Assembly: GCF_000321225.1 (NCBI RefSeq)
Contig: NW_004450459.1
Location: 2,659,027-2,723,026, forward strand
Direction of reading: 5' to 3'
DNA length: 64,000 bases
Source: Odobenus rosmarus divergens
Lineage: Eukaryota; Chordata; Mammalia; Carnivora; Odobenidae
A program made the position numbers and the translations under genes. Each line of letters starts with the position of its first letter. Position 1 is the first letter of the stretch. Below the pieces are notes generated by a model. It ran no database searches and had not been told where the DNA came from. It saw only the letters and a program-made list of their open reading frames with translations. This document shows, piece by piece, positions 37,770 through 50,409 of the stretch.

Positions 37770-37890
37770 TTCCCCATTCATTCATCAAATGCTCATTGAG
37801 CAGCTACAAGAGATTTTTAGATTTGAATCTGGGGATACAAAGGAATATAAAATTGAACTTCTGACCTCTGAGAAGTATGTACAGTAGAAG
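37770..37890 (+). repeat. L2 fragment
   Basis: 'cattcattcatcaaatgctc' then 'aatctggggatacaaaggaa', degenerate L2 text. Confidence 0.55.
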
Positions 37891-38500
37891 ATGACTCTTT
37901 TTTATCAGCAACTATCAGCTCCTTCCCAGTGCCTCCCACCTCTCCTATCACTTCTCCAATACTTACCTCTAGCCTAGATGAGCAATTCAGGATCTTTCAT
38001 TAAGCACAAACACAATTTTTCCTCCTCTCTTTTCCTTCTTTGGCTAAATACCCCTAAGAGTTTCGTCTTCTCCCTTTTTAGACAAAAAATAATATTAGGA
38101 CACAAGCAAAATTGTTCTTAAAACTTGAGGAATGGTGGCAATGTTGACTTTTCACATTTTTTCCTGTATTTCAAGGAAGAGTCTGCAGGTATTTGTATAT
38201 AATGGGATTTTCAGACTGCTTTTATTTTGTGTAAGAAGATTGCAAATGTTTGCAGTGTTCTTACTGTTCAGTATTTCATATTGTAAAATGATCAGGAGGA
38301 TACATTAGTTGTTAAGGTAAAGTATTTTTGTGGCTTAAAGGAGGTATTATAGCTCTCAAAATAGCTGCAGTTAGTCCTTTTCATTGATAACATGAAACCA
38401 ATTTTTGTTTGTGAATTGAATTGTTGCATCTGTCCAATACATTTCAAAGCCCAAGAAGAGTGCTGTAGGAAAAGTGAGGTTCTGTTATTTATAAAAATAG
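37891..38500. other. Intergenic, nothing recognised
   Basis: No supported feature. Confidence 0.4.
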
Positions 38501-38562
38501 ATCACTAGTAATAAAATTAACCTCATTTAAAATCACTGGTAATAAAATTAACCTTATTTAAA
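38501..38562. repeat. Tandem duplication, 31 bp x 2
   Basis: 'atcactagtaataaaattaa...' (38,501-38,531) is repeated at 38,532-38,562 with two substitutions. Confidence 0.9.
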
Positions 38563-38759
38563 TTACTCATTTAGATGTTTCTATAAAGTATTAAGACCCA
38601 CCCAAAGGTACTTTGTTGTATTTTTTTCCCATAGAGCATCTCTATTGGGTATACATCTATTTCCTTCTACCGTTCTTTAAGTAAAAGTACGTAAGCAAAA
38701 ATATGGTGAGGTGGGAATAACTGTCCAAATGATTCCATCCTGTCCATCAACAGGAATCA

Positions 38760-39180
38760 CCATGAATTAATAGATGTTTTTATTCCAAGTGGTATAAATC
38801 CAAATCAAAGTATCTTAAATAGAAAAGGGATTCATTAACTCATACCTGGGAAGTGTAGCTTCTGCCACAGTTCAACTGCTCTGTATGCCCTTAGACATGG
38901 TCCTGTGGTTTCAAGCTCCGAACTGAAGAACAAGTGGGCAAGAATTCTGAGTGGACCAGCTTGGGTCATATGCTCATTCCTGAACCAATTCCATCATTCA
39001 GGGGACTGGGTACTCTGTATGGCCAGGCCAGGGAGTGTTTTTGTTGGCAAGTTCCAAGTTCCCAAAATTATCTGATCAGAGATAAGCAATCATCCTCAGA
39101 CAGAAACAGCAAATGTTCCGTACAGCCTTCTCAGGGACTTCTCATGTATTGGTCATAGAAATAGTGGAGGAAGATCTCTG
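38760..39180 (+). repeat. Possible ancient interspersed repeat
   Basis: 'gaccagcttgggtcatatgc' followed by 'tcattcctgaaccaattcca' is wording I associate with a dispersed placental repeat. Family not named. Confidence 0.4.
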
Positions 39181-39446
39181 GTTAAGGTACTGTATAGAGT
39201 ATGGGACTCATAAGGAATTTTAATTCATACCAGATACTTGTTCCAGGAGACAATCTAACTCGGCGAAAATTAAATCCCATTTGGCCAATCTTTTAGGTCT
39301 TATAGTGCATGAAATTACTGATTAAATGACTAGTAAATTCACTTCAGCAACCATTTGATGGTCACTGAAGTGTTTGATCAAAAATTAAGGTGTTTGGATA
39401 TTGGATAATCTAATTCTCTATTACAGGATTAAAAATAATACAATAG

Positions 39447-39635
39447 GGGCGCCTGGGTGGCTCAGATGGTTGGGCGTCTGCCTTCCGCTCAGGCCATGGT
39501 CCCAGGGTCCTGGGATCGAGTCCCACACTGGGCTCCCTGCTCGGCAGGAAGGCTGCTTCTCCCTCTCCCACTCCCCCTGCTTGTGTTCCCTCTCTTGCTG
39601 TGTATCTCTCTGTCAAATAAATAAATAAAATAAAA
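39447..39635 (+). mobile_element. CanSINE, forward, young-looking
   Basis: Perfect 16-base duplication 'aaaaataatacaatag' at 39,431-39,446 and 39,636-39,651. Near-consensus head 'gggcgcctgggtggctcag'. Confidence 0.97.
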
Positions 39636-39651
39636 AAAAATAATACAATAG

Positions 39652-40502
39652 TCACAGCTCGTTATTTGCCATTCCTGAAGTGTGTTGGTTATAATAAACA
39701 GCTACAGTGAGAAGCCAGAACCTATATGAGACAATCCTATTAACAGGTTAATAATCATGCTTCTATTTGCAGAAAACTTACCTCTTAAAATGTCAACCAG
39801 AATGTCTTCCCTAGAATATCAGACAATTTTGCTGAACAAAAACTGGCATATATGCTGTCCACTACTCTATTGAATATTAAAGTCATTTAAAACAAATCTT
39901 CCCCTTGCAAAAAGAGGGCAGTATAATAGACATAGCTTTCTATGAATGGGCACAGTGATGCTTCCAGAACAAGCACTACATTGAGATCCACTAAAGACTA
40001 TTTCCTAAGTGCTATGGTTATGGTAGTCAACTAGGCAAAATTGTATCTAGCAGCTAGTATCTAGCAGCTAAGGTCAGGGATGCTGCTAAACATTCTAAAA
40101 TGTAGTAGTGCTCAAAGGCTGGCAGCTCCTAGAACAATCATTAGGACAGGTTGAACTTGAACTTTAAAGAAACTAGAGTAACAGGCTGGGAATTTACATT
40201 TATCCTATAGGCTAGAGGACTCATTGAACGTCCATGTAGAAGAAGGTGACAGGATGGAAATAAGGCTTTAGATTCCTGAAATCAGAATCGAGGTAGATAG
40301 TTTATAGCTGGTCACTGCACTATTTTTTTGGTTTTTCTGAATAGCTAACATTTTTCAAAGTGTAAGTTTTTATTTTTTAAACTTTGTTTTTCCTTTGCAA
40401 GCATTTAGGCTCAATTGAAGACAGGGCCTGTTTGCTTTTTCTCTCTCCTTGGAGCAGTACTTGGCACACAGGAGGATGTGCACTGACTACTGTCGAAGTC
40501 CA
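39652..40502. other. Intergenic, nothing recognised
   Basis: A 15-base direct repeat 'gtatctagcagcta' occurs twice near 40,044-40,071. No gene. Confidence 0.4.
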
Positions 40503-40687
40503 GGGGTTCTGGGTAGCTCAGTCGGTTAAGTGTCAGACTCTTGGTTTTGGCTCAGGTCATGATCTCATGGGTCCTGAGAGCCCGCCCACAATGGGCTCCG
40601 CACTCAGCAGGGAGTCTGCTTGAAGATCCTCTCCCTCTGCCTCTGCCCTTCCCTCCCTCTCTCTCTCTAAAAAAATCTTTAAAAAAG
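40503..40687 (+). mobile_element. CanSINE, forward, diverged
   Basis: 'gttctgggtagctcagtcgg' to 'aaaaaatctttaaaaaa'. Imperfect flanking match 'tactgtcgaagt' and 'tactgctgaagt'. Confidence 0.92.
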
Positions 40688-41166
40688 ATACTGCTGAAGT
40701 TTGGTGATTTGGGGAAAGGGGAACCCAAAAATGATGGGAGATTAGTGGAATCAATTGCAGTTAAGTTAGAAAGGATGTGGATCTGAGGAAAAATGAATTG
40801 TATTTTGGATATATGAGATTATAAAGGAGCAGGCCAATGAAGTGAAGAACTAACATTTGGCAACGGTTTTAGAGCAAGAAGGGACTGCTGAAGTTAGCAA
40901 AGTAAATGAGTTTTCTTAAGAAAGATGACAGGACTATCCTCCCACTATAATGAAGAGCAGAAAATAAAACTGTGATGAGGTTTGGATAACAAACTGTCAT
41001 TTCAAGATTAAATGATAAATAGCTTTTGAGGATCTAGAGTGGAATCACAAACTAGCTATTCAAAAGCTAATTCACCTGAAGGGATCATTTTGTTTGGACT
41101 TTTAATAACTAGAAAAAAAATCGTCAACATTTAAAAATCAGGAGCTATATAAAAATCCTAATTCTT

Positions 41167-41585
41167 TTTTTAAAAAATTTTTTAATATGTTAATCACCAT
41201 ACATTACATCATTAGTTTTTGATGTAGTGTTCCACGATTCATTGTTTGTGCATAACACCCAGTGCTCCATGCAGTATGTACCCTCTTTAATACCCATCAC
41301 CAGGCTAACCCATCCTCCCACCCCCTTCCCCTCTAGAACCCTGTTTGTTTTTCAGAGTCCATTGTCTCTCATGGTTGGTCTCCCCCTCCGATTTCTTAAT
41401 CTCAGGAAACAAACTGAGGGTTGCTGGAGTGGTGCGGGGTGGGAGGGATGGGGTGGCTGGGTGATAGACATTGGGGAGGGTATGTGCTATGGTGAGCACT
41501 GTGAATTGTGCAAGACTGTTGAATCACAGATCTGTACCTCTGTAACAAATAATGCAATATATGTTAAGAAAAAAAAAAGAAGGGG
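41167..41585. mobile_element. Chimeric head-to-head L1 insertion
   Basis: Left half (to about 41,396): a carnivore-type L1 3' end in reverse, 'aatcaccatacattacatca' through 'cgatttct'. Right half: a different L1 3' end forward, 'caggaaacaaactgagggtt' through 'aataatgcaatatatgttaa' and an A tail. The pair sits inside one perfect 16-base duplication, 'aaaaatcctaattctt' (41,151-41,166 and 41,586-41,601). Its 128-codon open frame is incidental. Confidence 0.85.
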
Positions 41586-41799
41586 AAAAATCCTAATTCT
41601 TGAATTCTCTTGAGAATCAGGCAGATTTGTCAATCTTTGGCCTTCTTTTTATAGACATAACTGGATGGAGCTGAGTAGCTTCTGCTGCCCTTACGTCACC
41701 CCCCAATCCCATTTGTCTCATTTGTCTTCCCCGTATTCGAGTTTACAACTCCTGCTCTAGTGGTACTATGTCAGCCTTTAGTGACAAAAATAATAAAAA

Positions 41800-41995
41800 C
41801 AGTCACACTGAGCACTTAGCTCCAGGCCCTGTTCATGCCACAGAGGCCATTCACTATTTAAGGGAGTTAACCGTTCTCCCACTGTTCATAGGAGAAAATG
41901 GACACAAATGGATACACTAAGTAAAGGACCTGCCCAAAGTCAACAGCCAGCAAGTGGTATACGTCAGATAAAAACCTAGTCAGACTTAAATGTGC
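41800..41995 (+). repeat. MIR element
   Basis: 'actgagcacttagctccagg', 'gacctgcccaaagtcaacag' and 'ccagcaagtggtatacgtca' are MIR text in order. Confidence 0.7.
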
Positions 41996-42889
41996 AGTTA
42001 GCCAAATAGTTTTCAAATGAAATGGTAATAAATTACCCAATATGAACCCGAGTCTCTTCCTAAAAGCAAGTGAAAGAATTGGGGGGGGGGCGCGATGATA
42101 AATTTTAACAAAGTCAGTACATCTTAAGTTTTGATGAAAGGATTCCTAGACTAGCATTACTAGAGCATGTGAGTGGGATGGGCAGTGCTCAAAGTGTGAT
42201 GCTGGAAGAAGAGATTTCAGAGATGGTGTGGATTCTTAAGTCAACATAAAGGGGATGACATGGGTGCAGGTGGTTAGGGATGTAGTAGGGATAGAGAAAC
42301 CTTGGATGCAAGAAGTTGAGAAACTGAAAAACAGTAAGTAATGGCATGCAAAATATACAGGACTCAGCTGATCCTCAAAAAAATGCTAATCCTAAGAAGT
42401 AAAAAGTCAGAAATAGCAGACATAGTCAACATGTTTCTTGTCTGCATTTTAAAAGGATGAATGTGAAAAACCTGCCTGAATGGCAGGGCGGGGGATGTGA
42501 GCATATCACATTTGAGGCGCTAGAAATGTACCATGAAGGCCGACAGTCCAGTTCTGCCCCAGGCCCCCATTCACTGTGCCCTTGTATGATTCAGTTAAAC
42601 TCAAAATACTTTTCTGCTTGAAGGGAGTTAGGTGTTAACTGCTTTTGTTAAAAGTAAATAAAATAGTGAGGAGAAAAAAAATCCAAGTAGCTGAATAGGA
42701 AATGTTAACATAAATTTCCAGGCAGTATTTGTTATAAACATCTATGCCTTAGCAATTCCTTTTGCCTGGGTTCCCCCTACAGCAGTCCACAGGGTTGAAG
42801 CCCTTATTTCTTTCAACAATCTGGGCAAACATCGCCTTATCAGAGATCTCTGACCTTCCTATGGAAAATTACCAACCACCCCACCCATA
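41996..42889. other. Intergenic, nothing recognised
   Basis: Contains a G9 run at about 42,080-42,089. No gene. Confidence 0.4.
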
Positions 42890-43020
42890 TCATGACCACC
42901 ATATCTCCCTACCATAGTATCAGCCCTGTAAGAGTTCTGTTTTCTTCATGGTTTATTTCTAGTTCCTAGAACAGGTCTGTGCACATAATAGAAGCTCAAT
43001 AAATATTTGTTACATTTAAA
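42890..43020 (+). repeat. L2 3'-end fragment
   Basis: 'ctagttcctagaacaggtct' and 'gaagctcaataaatatttgt' are the L2 3' terminus. Confidence 0.7.
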
Positions 43021-44284
43021 AAATTATCTACTTGAACAACTCTCTGTAAGGTCTGAACGACTCAGTAAATCGAATGATTTCCCATTTCTACATTTAGAAA
43101 AGCAAATAAAGTGAAGAAAATAAGCTAAAATTTCTAGTCCCGTTTTTGTCCTTTTTACCATCCCCAAAGATCAGTGTTCAGTTACAAAAATAAACTATTT
43201 ATTTTCCTTTAGGGCTTATAGCCTATGTGTTCCTTAAATCCAATTTGCTGAGCTTCATAGTTTTGTGAAATGCACTGCATGCATGATAGTACCTTCTAAT
43301 GAGAACTCAGCACCTTCTAACCACCACAGTAGGAGACAACACTAAAAAGAATTTTTCCAGGCTGCCATATTCAATTAATACTTTTTTGTTGTTTTTTTTG
43401 CAGGGGCAGGAGGATAGGAGGAGAGGATATTTATTTATTTATATGGACTTTATTGTTATTTATATTCAAGTTTTTGAACAAAAATAGAAAACATTCTGAA
43501 TCAGAAAATGCCTGAAAGTCAAACATTAAAGATGGTAGTCCCATTATTCTTGAAACCAGACATCAGCTAAAATGGACTTTAAGTACTTTAAAAGTGAGTA
43601 AGCACAAGCAATCTATTTGGTAAGTAGGGTTAAATGTCAGCAAATCTAAAATTTCAGAGGCAATATTTTATTTCAAAAGTAATAAATAATATGGTCACAT
43701 ATTAATTGGTAAGAGATACAGTGATGGAAACCTTTAAAATTCTTATAAAAATTGGAATTATTTCACAGGCTGTTCACATTTCTCATGACTGTATGTTTTC
43801 CAATGACCTATTAATCTAAATTAAAAGTTAAATACACATTAACTTACCAACAATGATATAACTTCAAGGCTGAGAAAAAGCACTAATCACAAAGAATTTC
43901 AATTAAACGTTTATCTAGCAGTCCAGAGAGAAGAAATGTTATTGATGAGAGAAGTCCTAATTCTAAATAATATAGCTATGTATCTGTTTAAAAGACTAAC
44001 ATAACCTTAGCTTCACCAAAACACTTGTTAAAAAACTTACACATACCTATTTTGTTCAAGATGTTATATGAAACTGGAAATAATTCTTATTTTATAAAAA
44101 GGGTGACTCCTAAAAAAGTTTCATAGCATCTCATTAACAAAGCAAAAATATTACATTGCAATGGTTCATCTATTTTGGTCTCTAGTTATTAAAAAAAAGC
44201 CACTAATAATTCATTATAATAGTTCTATAAACAGTTGGAAACATTATCAGGAAAAAAAATTTTGTCAATGAAAAAAATCACTGA
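43021..44284. other. 3' flank of CWC22, nothing recognised
   Basis: AT-rich. Several more AATAAA-type hexamers on the minus strand could serve longer CWC22 transcripts, but nothing fixes this. Confidence 0.45.
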
Positions 44285-44541
44285 TTCAATGAGCATTTGA
44301 TCATTTTATTAACAAAATATAAGCAAGAATTACATCCCTCTCTGGTGAAACTTTTCAAATAATTTTATGTGGAGGGCCTTGAGATGTATCAATTATAAAA
44401 CATGTTAAAATGAAAAAATTTTTAAATGTACAAATACAAACCATTACTTTATACAAGAATTCTCTATAAAGTTCGTTAATGTAAAAAATAATTTGTTTCA
44501 ACTGAATATAAGGCATGTTCAGTTTCTGGCATTGTGTAGCA
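44285..44541 (-). other. CWC22: CWC22 3' untranslated region (inferred)
   Basis: AT-rich sequence between the stop codon and the predicted cleavage region about 20 bases past the AATAAA signal. The length of about 255 bases is inferred from the signal; no transcript evidence is available. Further T-rich sequence lies downstream of the signal on the minus strand. Confidence 0.6.
44305..44310 (-). promoter_or_regulatory. Polyadenylation signal AATAAA for CWC22
   Basis: tttatt on the plus strand reads AATAAA on the minus strand, about 232 bases after the stop codon. It is followed in transcript direction by U-rich stretches (plus-strand A runs near 44,229-44,278) that could act as the downstream element. 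Other AATAAA-like hexamers lie further downstream, so longer 3' ends are possible. Confidence 0.6.
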
Positions 44542-45128
44542 TCATTTTTTTTGCTTTGTTGGAGACTTTTCTCTTCGCCAGTCCTGATGTTTCTCTGTTT
44601 CTCTGGATTGTTTGGAGTATCTGCTAGATTTTCCCCATCGCCTTTCGGCACCATTCTGATACCTGTCTTCATCGCTTCCGGAACCTGAACGTTTTCGGTT
44701 CTTCTCTCTTGACCTTGATCTATCTTTTCTTATCACAGTTTCACTGTCCTTATTTCGGTGTCTGTGCTCATTTTCAGAAAAAGAATTTCTGCTCTCTCCT
44801 CTCTTCTTTTTGGGGTCACCGTGCTTATTTTCCAAATCTGCATGTGCTTCTTGGTCTCTGTCATTCGTGATTCTACTGTAACTATTTCGTTCAGAAGGAA
44901 CACCTCTGTCTGAAGTGTATTTTGTTATGGGATTTCTCCAATTTGGATCCCTTGAATTTTTATCTTTATGTTTTTCTGACCTTCTTTCTCTTTCAGTCCA
45001 TGTTTCTTGATGCCTTTGCTCTGGCCTTCTTTCTTCTTGTTTCCTATCATGGGTTTGTTGTTTCCTGATCAATTTATCTACTTCTTTACTTCTGGTGTTC
45101 CCTTGTCCCTTCTTTCTTCTATTTGTAG
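44542..45128 (-). CDS. CWC22: CWC22 last exon: Arg/Ser-rich C-terminus and stop
   Basis: 587 coding bases with acceptor ...acctgcag. It completes an Ala codon and encodes [20 protein letters not shown], then about 170 hydrophilic residues rich in Arg, Lys, Glu, Asp, Ser and Gln, with RS-like patches near [19 protein letters not shown]. It ends SPTKQKK and a stop at 44,544-44,542. RS-like tails of spliceosomal proteins are usually disordered and phosphorylated. There is one uninterrupted frame across the exon. Confidence 0.96.
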
Positions 45129-48100
45129 CTGCAGGTGTAAAATGAAATAGCTTTTATTTTAATCTTTAATTTCATAATTTAACAATTACATTTATTGATC
45201 CATCGTAGGTTTATTAATTCAGACAAACTGGACGCAAAATTAAATGATTGAATGGAAAAGTCTGATGACAGAATATTTTATAAGATGAGTAATTTTTAAG
45301 AATATACATCATATCACCATTAGTTACCAAAGTACTGTTTTGATCTTTAGACTCAAAGCAGTAAAGAGGAACTTTAAATAAACTGTAGCAAATGTAAAGT
45401 TTTTTATAAAGTGACTAACATTTCCACTTATAAAAAATACAGTGATCACACATGCCAGCAACATCATTCCCTAAAGGTAGGGGAGTGGGGTGCATGAGTT
45501 TGTTTAACAGCATAAATATACATTTTTCAAATAAAAACCTCTTTCTACAAAAACAATAGTTCTGGGGCGCCTGGGTGGCTCAGATGGTTAAGCATCTGCC
45601 TTCAGCTCAGGTCATAATCCCGGGGTCCTGGGATCGAGTCCCGCATCGGGCTCCTTGCTCAGCGGGGGGGCTGCTTCTCCCTCTCCCCCTTCCTCTCTCC
45701 CTGCTCACGCTCTCTCTCTCTCTCTGTGTCTCAAGTGAATAAATAAAAAAATCTTAAAAAAACAAAACAAAACAATAGTTTTGCTGACCAGTGCTATCAG
45801 AGAAGCAGTTTCTGCACCAGGAAGAGAAGCTTGTTAAGACATATAATCATATGCTTTATGAGAGCTATGAAGGCTTGATTTCTGAGAAAACTCTTCTGAA
45901 ATGGCCTAGAACAATTCAATCTCACTGATATAATCACAAATATAAATCTTAATCACAGTGAAATTTTAAGCTATAAAACAAATTTAACCACTTTATATTT
46001 GTGTTATTTCTTTTGGGTACATAAGTCAAAGTTGCTAAGATGACCAAAAGTTCTGTCAAATTCATACATATACAGAAAGAAGAAAATATGGTAGAAAACT
46101 GCCTACCTTCATCCTATCTCCACCTAAATCTCACTGTACCAACCTGTATTTCTTCTGCCAAATGCCTACCCTTGGCACAGTCCATTGGTTTGCCACTAAG
46201 GATTTATTTCTCTGGTTCTCAGCTGAGCTGCAGCTACCCAAGCAGAAACCATCTGGCTGTGTGCTAAATCAGCGTCTCTCTGACCCTACTCTACACCACT
46301 CTTTTTTTTTTGTGTTGCTGACACAAAACCCTGAGCCCTACCATAATATGCAACCTCCCCACTCTTTGGTGTTTGCTTTATAATTTTCTAATTTGGGGGC
46401 AGTTCATACTGTTTTTATGCTACTTAATATTTTACTAATAAAACTGAAAGCTTTCTACTGAAATTGTATGATGAGGCAAATTAATTCTGAATCGGCAAGA
46501 TTCCTTATTGCAGCAATTCATGCTGTGTTATCATCTGTTCTCAAAACAGATACCATGAAATAACAAATTCTTTAGAATTAAAAGAGGTGAATATTAAATG
46601 AACAATGTTAATATATTTTAATTCAAGAATAAGACTTCCTGTGGGCAAATGCAATCTTGCTCTAACAATATAAAATACTGAGAGTCCCACAAATCTGGCT
46701 GCCACACAGTATCTAATACTCTTTTAAGTGCAACAAGCCAGAGAACAAGAGTATAAAGACTACTTTTTCCTGCCAGTAAAATATGCATTAAAAAATAAGA
46801 AATATGTGTTTTGGACAATTAGACTATCTCTTATTCAGACTAAGATACTATGATGGAAGAAAACAGAGTTGACCCTGGGGAAAACACCACAGACCTTCTC
46901 AGAAAATGGCACATTTGAAAAAATCCTTTACTACTGTATTTCCACTTCCAGGGAGGATGAAGAAAGCTGTGGAAGACCAGTGCCCCTGCTGAAAACTACT
47001 AGAAATGCCAGATAAAAATTTAAAATCTTCTGCGTAAAGGCACTAAAGATCTTGAACAACTTGAGATTTTATAAAGAAAGGCAGTGCTCAAAGAAAAGGA
47101 TAGGGGTATGATGAAAGAACAGAGGGGTCAACTTGCAGGAGCTCTTAATTGCCAAAGCTGAAATAACGTGAACAACAAAATAAATGACAGTAATGGAGTT
47201 TAATTAATTCAGATAAATATCCATGAGTCCACACTGATAAAATATACAGTTAATAAATAAATGGGGAGGGGGGAGAGGGACAACTTCTTCCTGCAGAAGA
47301 AATTCAATTACTAAATGCAGAAAAAAAAAGCAAATGGAAAAACCACATTCAGCAAACACCACAGTAGTTAAGTATTGCAGACAAGATCCAAAGATGGATG
47401 CTAAAATTAAAGGGTGAAAGGTAGAGGAGAAAGAGAAGATTTGCATAGTATCAAATTATCTCCCTACAAGACATTAATTTACAGAGAAAGGGAGTTTCCA
47501 CGAAGAAATCGAGCAGATATCACCTTAACTGAGTGATCAAAGTTAATGTCACCAATAAGACATATCAATATTATGAACTCTAAGATAAGATGGATTAAGA
47601 ATACATTTCTATGGTATTCTGTCCAAAAATGCATAACCTCATTTTAATTATGTAAAAACATCAGACACATATCCGTATTAAGGGACATTCTAAAAAATAA
47701 GTGACCAGTGGACTTCAAAAGTATCAAAGCCATTAAAACCAAGAAAAGCCTGAGAGAACTATCACAGGATACAGAGGACTAAGAAGAAACTCAGTTCAGT
47801 GCAAGTAGGATCCTGGAATAGGAAAAAGGACATTAATGGAAAATCTGGTGAAATTCAATTCAAATTCAAGAATTTGTTTAATGTATTGTTCCAATGTTAA
47901 TTTCCTGGCTTTGAAAATTGAACTCTGGTTAGTACAATGCTAACATTAGGAGAAGTCGGGTGAAGGCTATATGGGAATTTTCTGTACTATCTGCAACTTT
48001 AAGTGGAATAAGGGCCAAGATTCAAGGAGGGCAGAACCATAGAGAGGTAAGCTGACATTCTACAGCCACTTTCTCCCTGTGAGCATCTGCTGATTCAGGG

Positions 48101-50375
48101 CTGCTGCTGAGGGAGAGAGAGACCAACAGAGCTCTGGCAGCTGCACAGGCCTGGAGAGACAAGAATGGAATTGAACTAGCTATTTGCAATACACACATGT
48201 CACAAAAGATACATATCCAGAAAACCTAAAGAACTCCTACAAATTAATAGAAGAGACAACTTCATAAAACAAAAAAAGGGGGGGGGGCGTAGCAAAAGAC
48301 TGGAACAGCCACTTAACAAAAGGAAAATACCCAAATGGCCAATAAGAATATAAAATAGTGCTCAACTTCATTAGTGATCAAGAAAATACAAATTAAAACC
48401 ACAATGCAATACCATTACACATCTACCAGAATGGTTAAAATGAAGAAGACAGCCAACTGAAGTGTTGTGAGGATGGGAGCTACTGGAACTCTCAAACATG
48501 GCTGATGGGGGTATAAACTGAAATAACCACTTGCAAAACTGGCAGTTATCTACTAAAGCTAAACAACCTACAACCCAGTGATTCCCAGTGATTCTCCAAG
48601 TACACACCCAACTGAAATGCACATATGTACATATACATAGATCTACCAAGTATGAATAAGAGTATTCACGGGAATACTATTTATAAATCTAAATTGCTGC
48701 TGAGTAAAAAGGATGTTAAATAGACTGTAGCATATTCATATAGTGGAAAACTACACAGCCATAAGACTGAATGAACTATAACTAAATGCAGTATTACAGG
48801 TGAATCTCACAAAAGTAATTGTGAAAGATAAGCCAGACATAAAGGAGTTCATAAAACATAGGTATAAAGTTAAAAGCAGGCACAATGAATTACGGAATTA
48901 CAAATGAGAGCAGAAGCTGCCCTGGGGCAGTGGATGGGAGGAGCCGCAGCAGCTGGTAACTCGGGTTATGGGTAGCTAGCACATGGATGTGTTCTCTTCA
49001 TGAACATTTACACTTAGGAAGTACGCACCGAATGCATGGCGCATGTCAATAACATAAACCCTCACTAATGTAAAAAACTAAAATTTCTTTAAAATATAAA
49101 CACCAGGAAAGCTATAAACTGGATTATAGGCATTATGAATGAATGGTATTTCAGTCATCACTCAAATAAGTATATGCCAATGAAACATCTTCATTTCTAT
49201 GAAGAGGATGCCAATAGGTAACCTCAGCATTATAAATGATGCAATTCACTACAGACTCCAGCAGTGAGAGATGATCATTTATATTATTAATCGTGGCTTT
49301 TAAACAACTGAATCTATAATAATGAAGCAATCAAATTATTTTGTTCCCTTGCTGTAAACATCACCAACAATATACTTGTTAGAGAAGAGCCCAATCAATT
49401 ATAAATGACTTTCCATACCTGAGGCAGAGCTCTGACTACTGCTGGATGAAGAATCACTCTCTTCACTGGAAGACTCTGAACTGCTGTCAGTGCTGTCCGA
49501 ATCAGAGGCGGAGGAGTCAGACTCTGAAGAGGAGGATGCGGAAGAGGAAGAGGAGGGGGAGGATTTATTTGGCTCAACATCTGGTTTCTGTGCCACAATG
49601 ACCTTTGGTGTATTTTTGAGATGCTCACGCAATTCATCCCTAATTAAAGATATAATCTCTGTTAGTTTCTGCTTCGAAGGCAACTGTGAGATAATTTTAT
49701 AAAATGAAAATAAAATTCCGAAAATTATCCTTACGTTAAACCTCCAAGACCTATAGAAGTAAAGAAGTTGATGGCAAACCGAGTGTTTCTTGGATTATCT
49801 CGGGGTAATAATCCTTCAAAAAATGGCTGTAGGGTTCTAAAACAAGAAAAAATATGAACAAAAGAGAACACATTGCTTAAAGATAAAAAGGCAGTATGCA
49901 GTCATTTTTCAGATTTTCTATGTATTATTAAATTAGTAAATGAAATACAATTAAGTAAGTGATTTATATCATTTTTTAGACTACATGCTATCTAAATGAA
50001 ATGAGTAGGGTCAAGTCATAATTTACTAAACTTACAACAGAGGTTTTTTAAGAAAAGATTTATTTATTTACTTATTTGAGAGAGAGCCTGCGCATGTGTG
50101 TGCATGGGGGGCGGGGCCTGAGGGAGAGAGGGAGAGAGAATCTCAAGCACACTCCCAATGGAGTGCAGAACTCAACACCAGGCTCGATCTCACAACCCTG
50201 AGATCATGACCTGAGTGGAAACCAAGAGTCGGATGCTTAATTGACTGAGCCACCCAGGCATCCACAGAAGTTTTTAAAAACTTTTTTATACATCACACAT
50301 ACATACATATTGTAGACTATATACAATCATACACACACGCATATATATGTAGTATGTGAATATACATAATAGAGT

Positions 50376-50409
<34 letters not shown>

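Larger units (their letters stand above)
45129..49418 (-). other. CWC22: CWC22 last intron (4,290 bases)
   Basis: Intron between the Ser-rich exon and the last exon. It holds one CanSINE and two long L1M 3'-end blocks, all antisense to the gene, so its length is largely repeat-driven. A G10 run lies near 48,280. Confidence 0.9.

Noticed and set aside
41227..41613. 128-codon plus-strand open frame
   Set aside because: Runs across the junction of the chimeric L1 insertion and its duplication; no protein resemblance.
1..44284. A second protein-coding gene or a ZNF385B exon
   Set aside because: No exon-like conserved frame with splice sites was found; ZNF385B adjacency is only expected from human gene order.
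49490..49702. Acidic plus-strand open frame opposite the CWC22 Ser-rich exon
   Set aside because: Shadow caused by repetitive Ser/Asp/Glu codons on the coding strand; it crosses the exon border.
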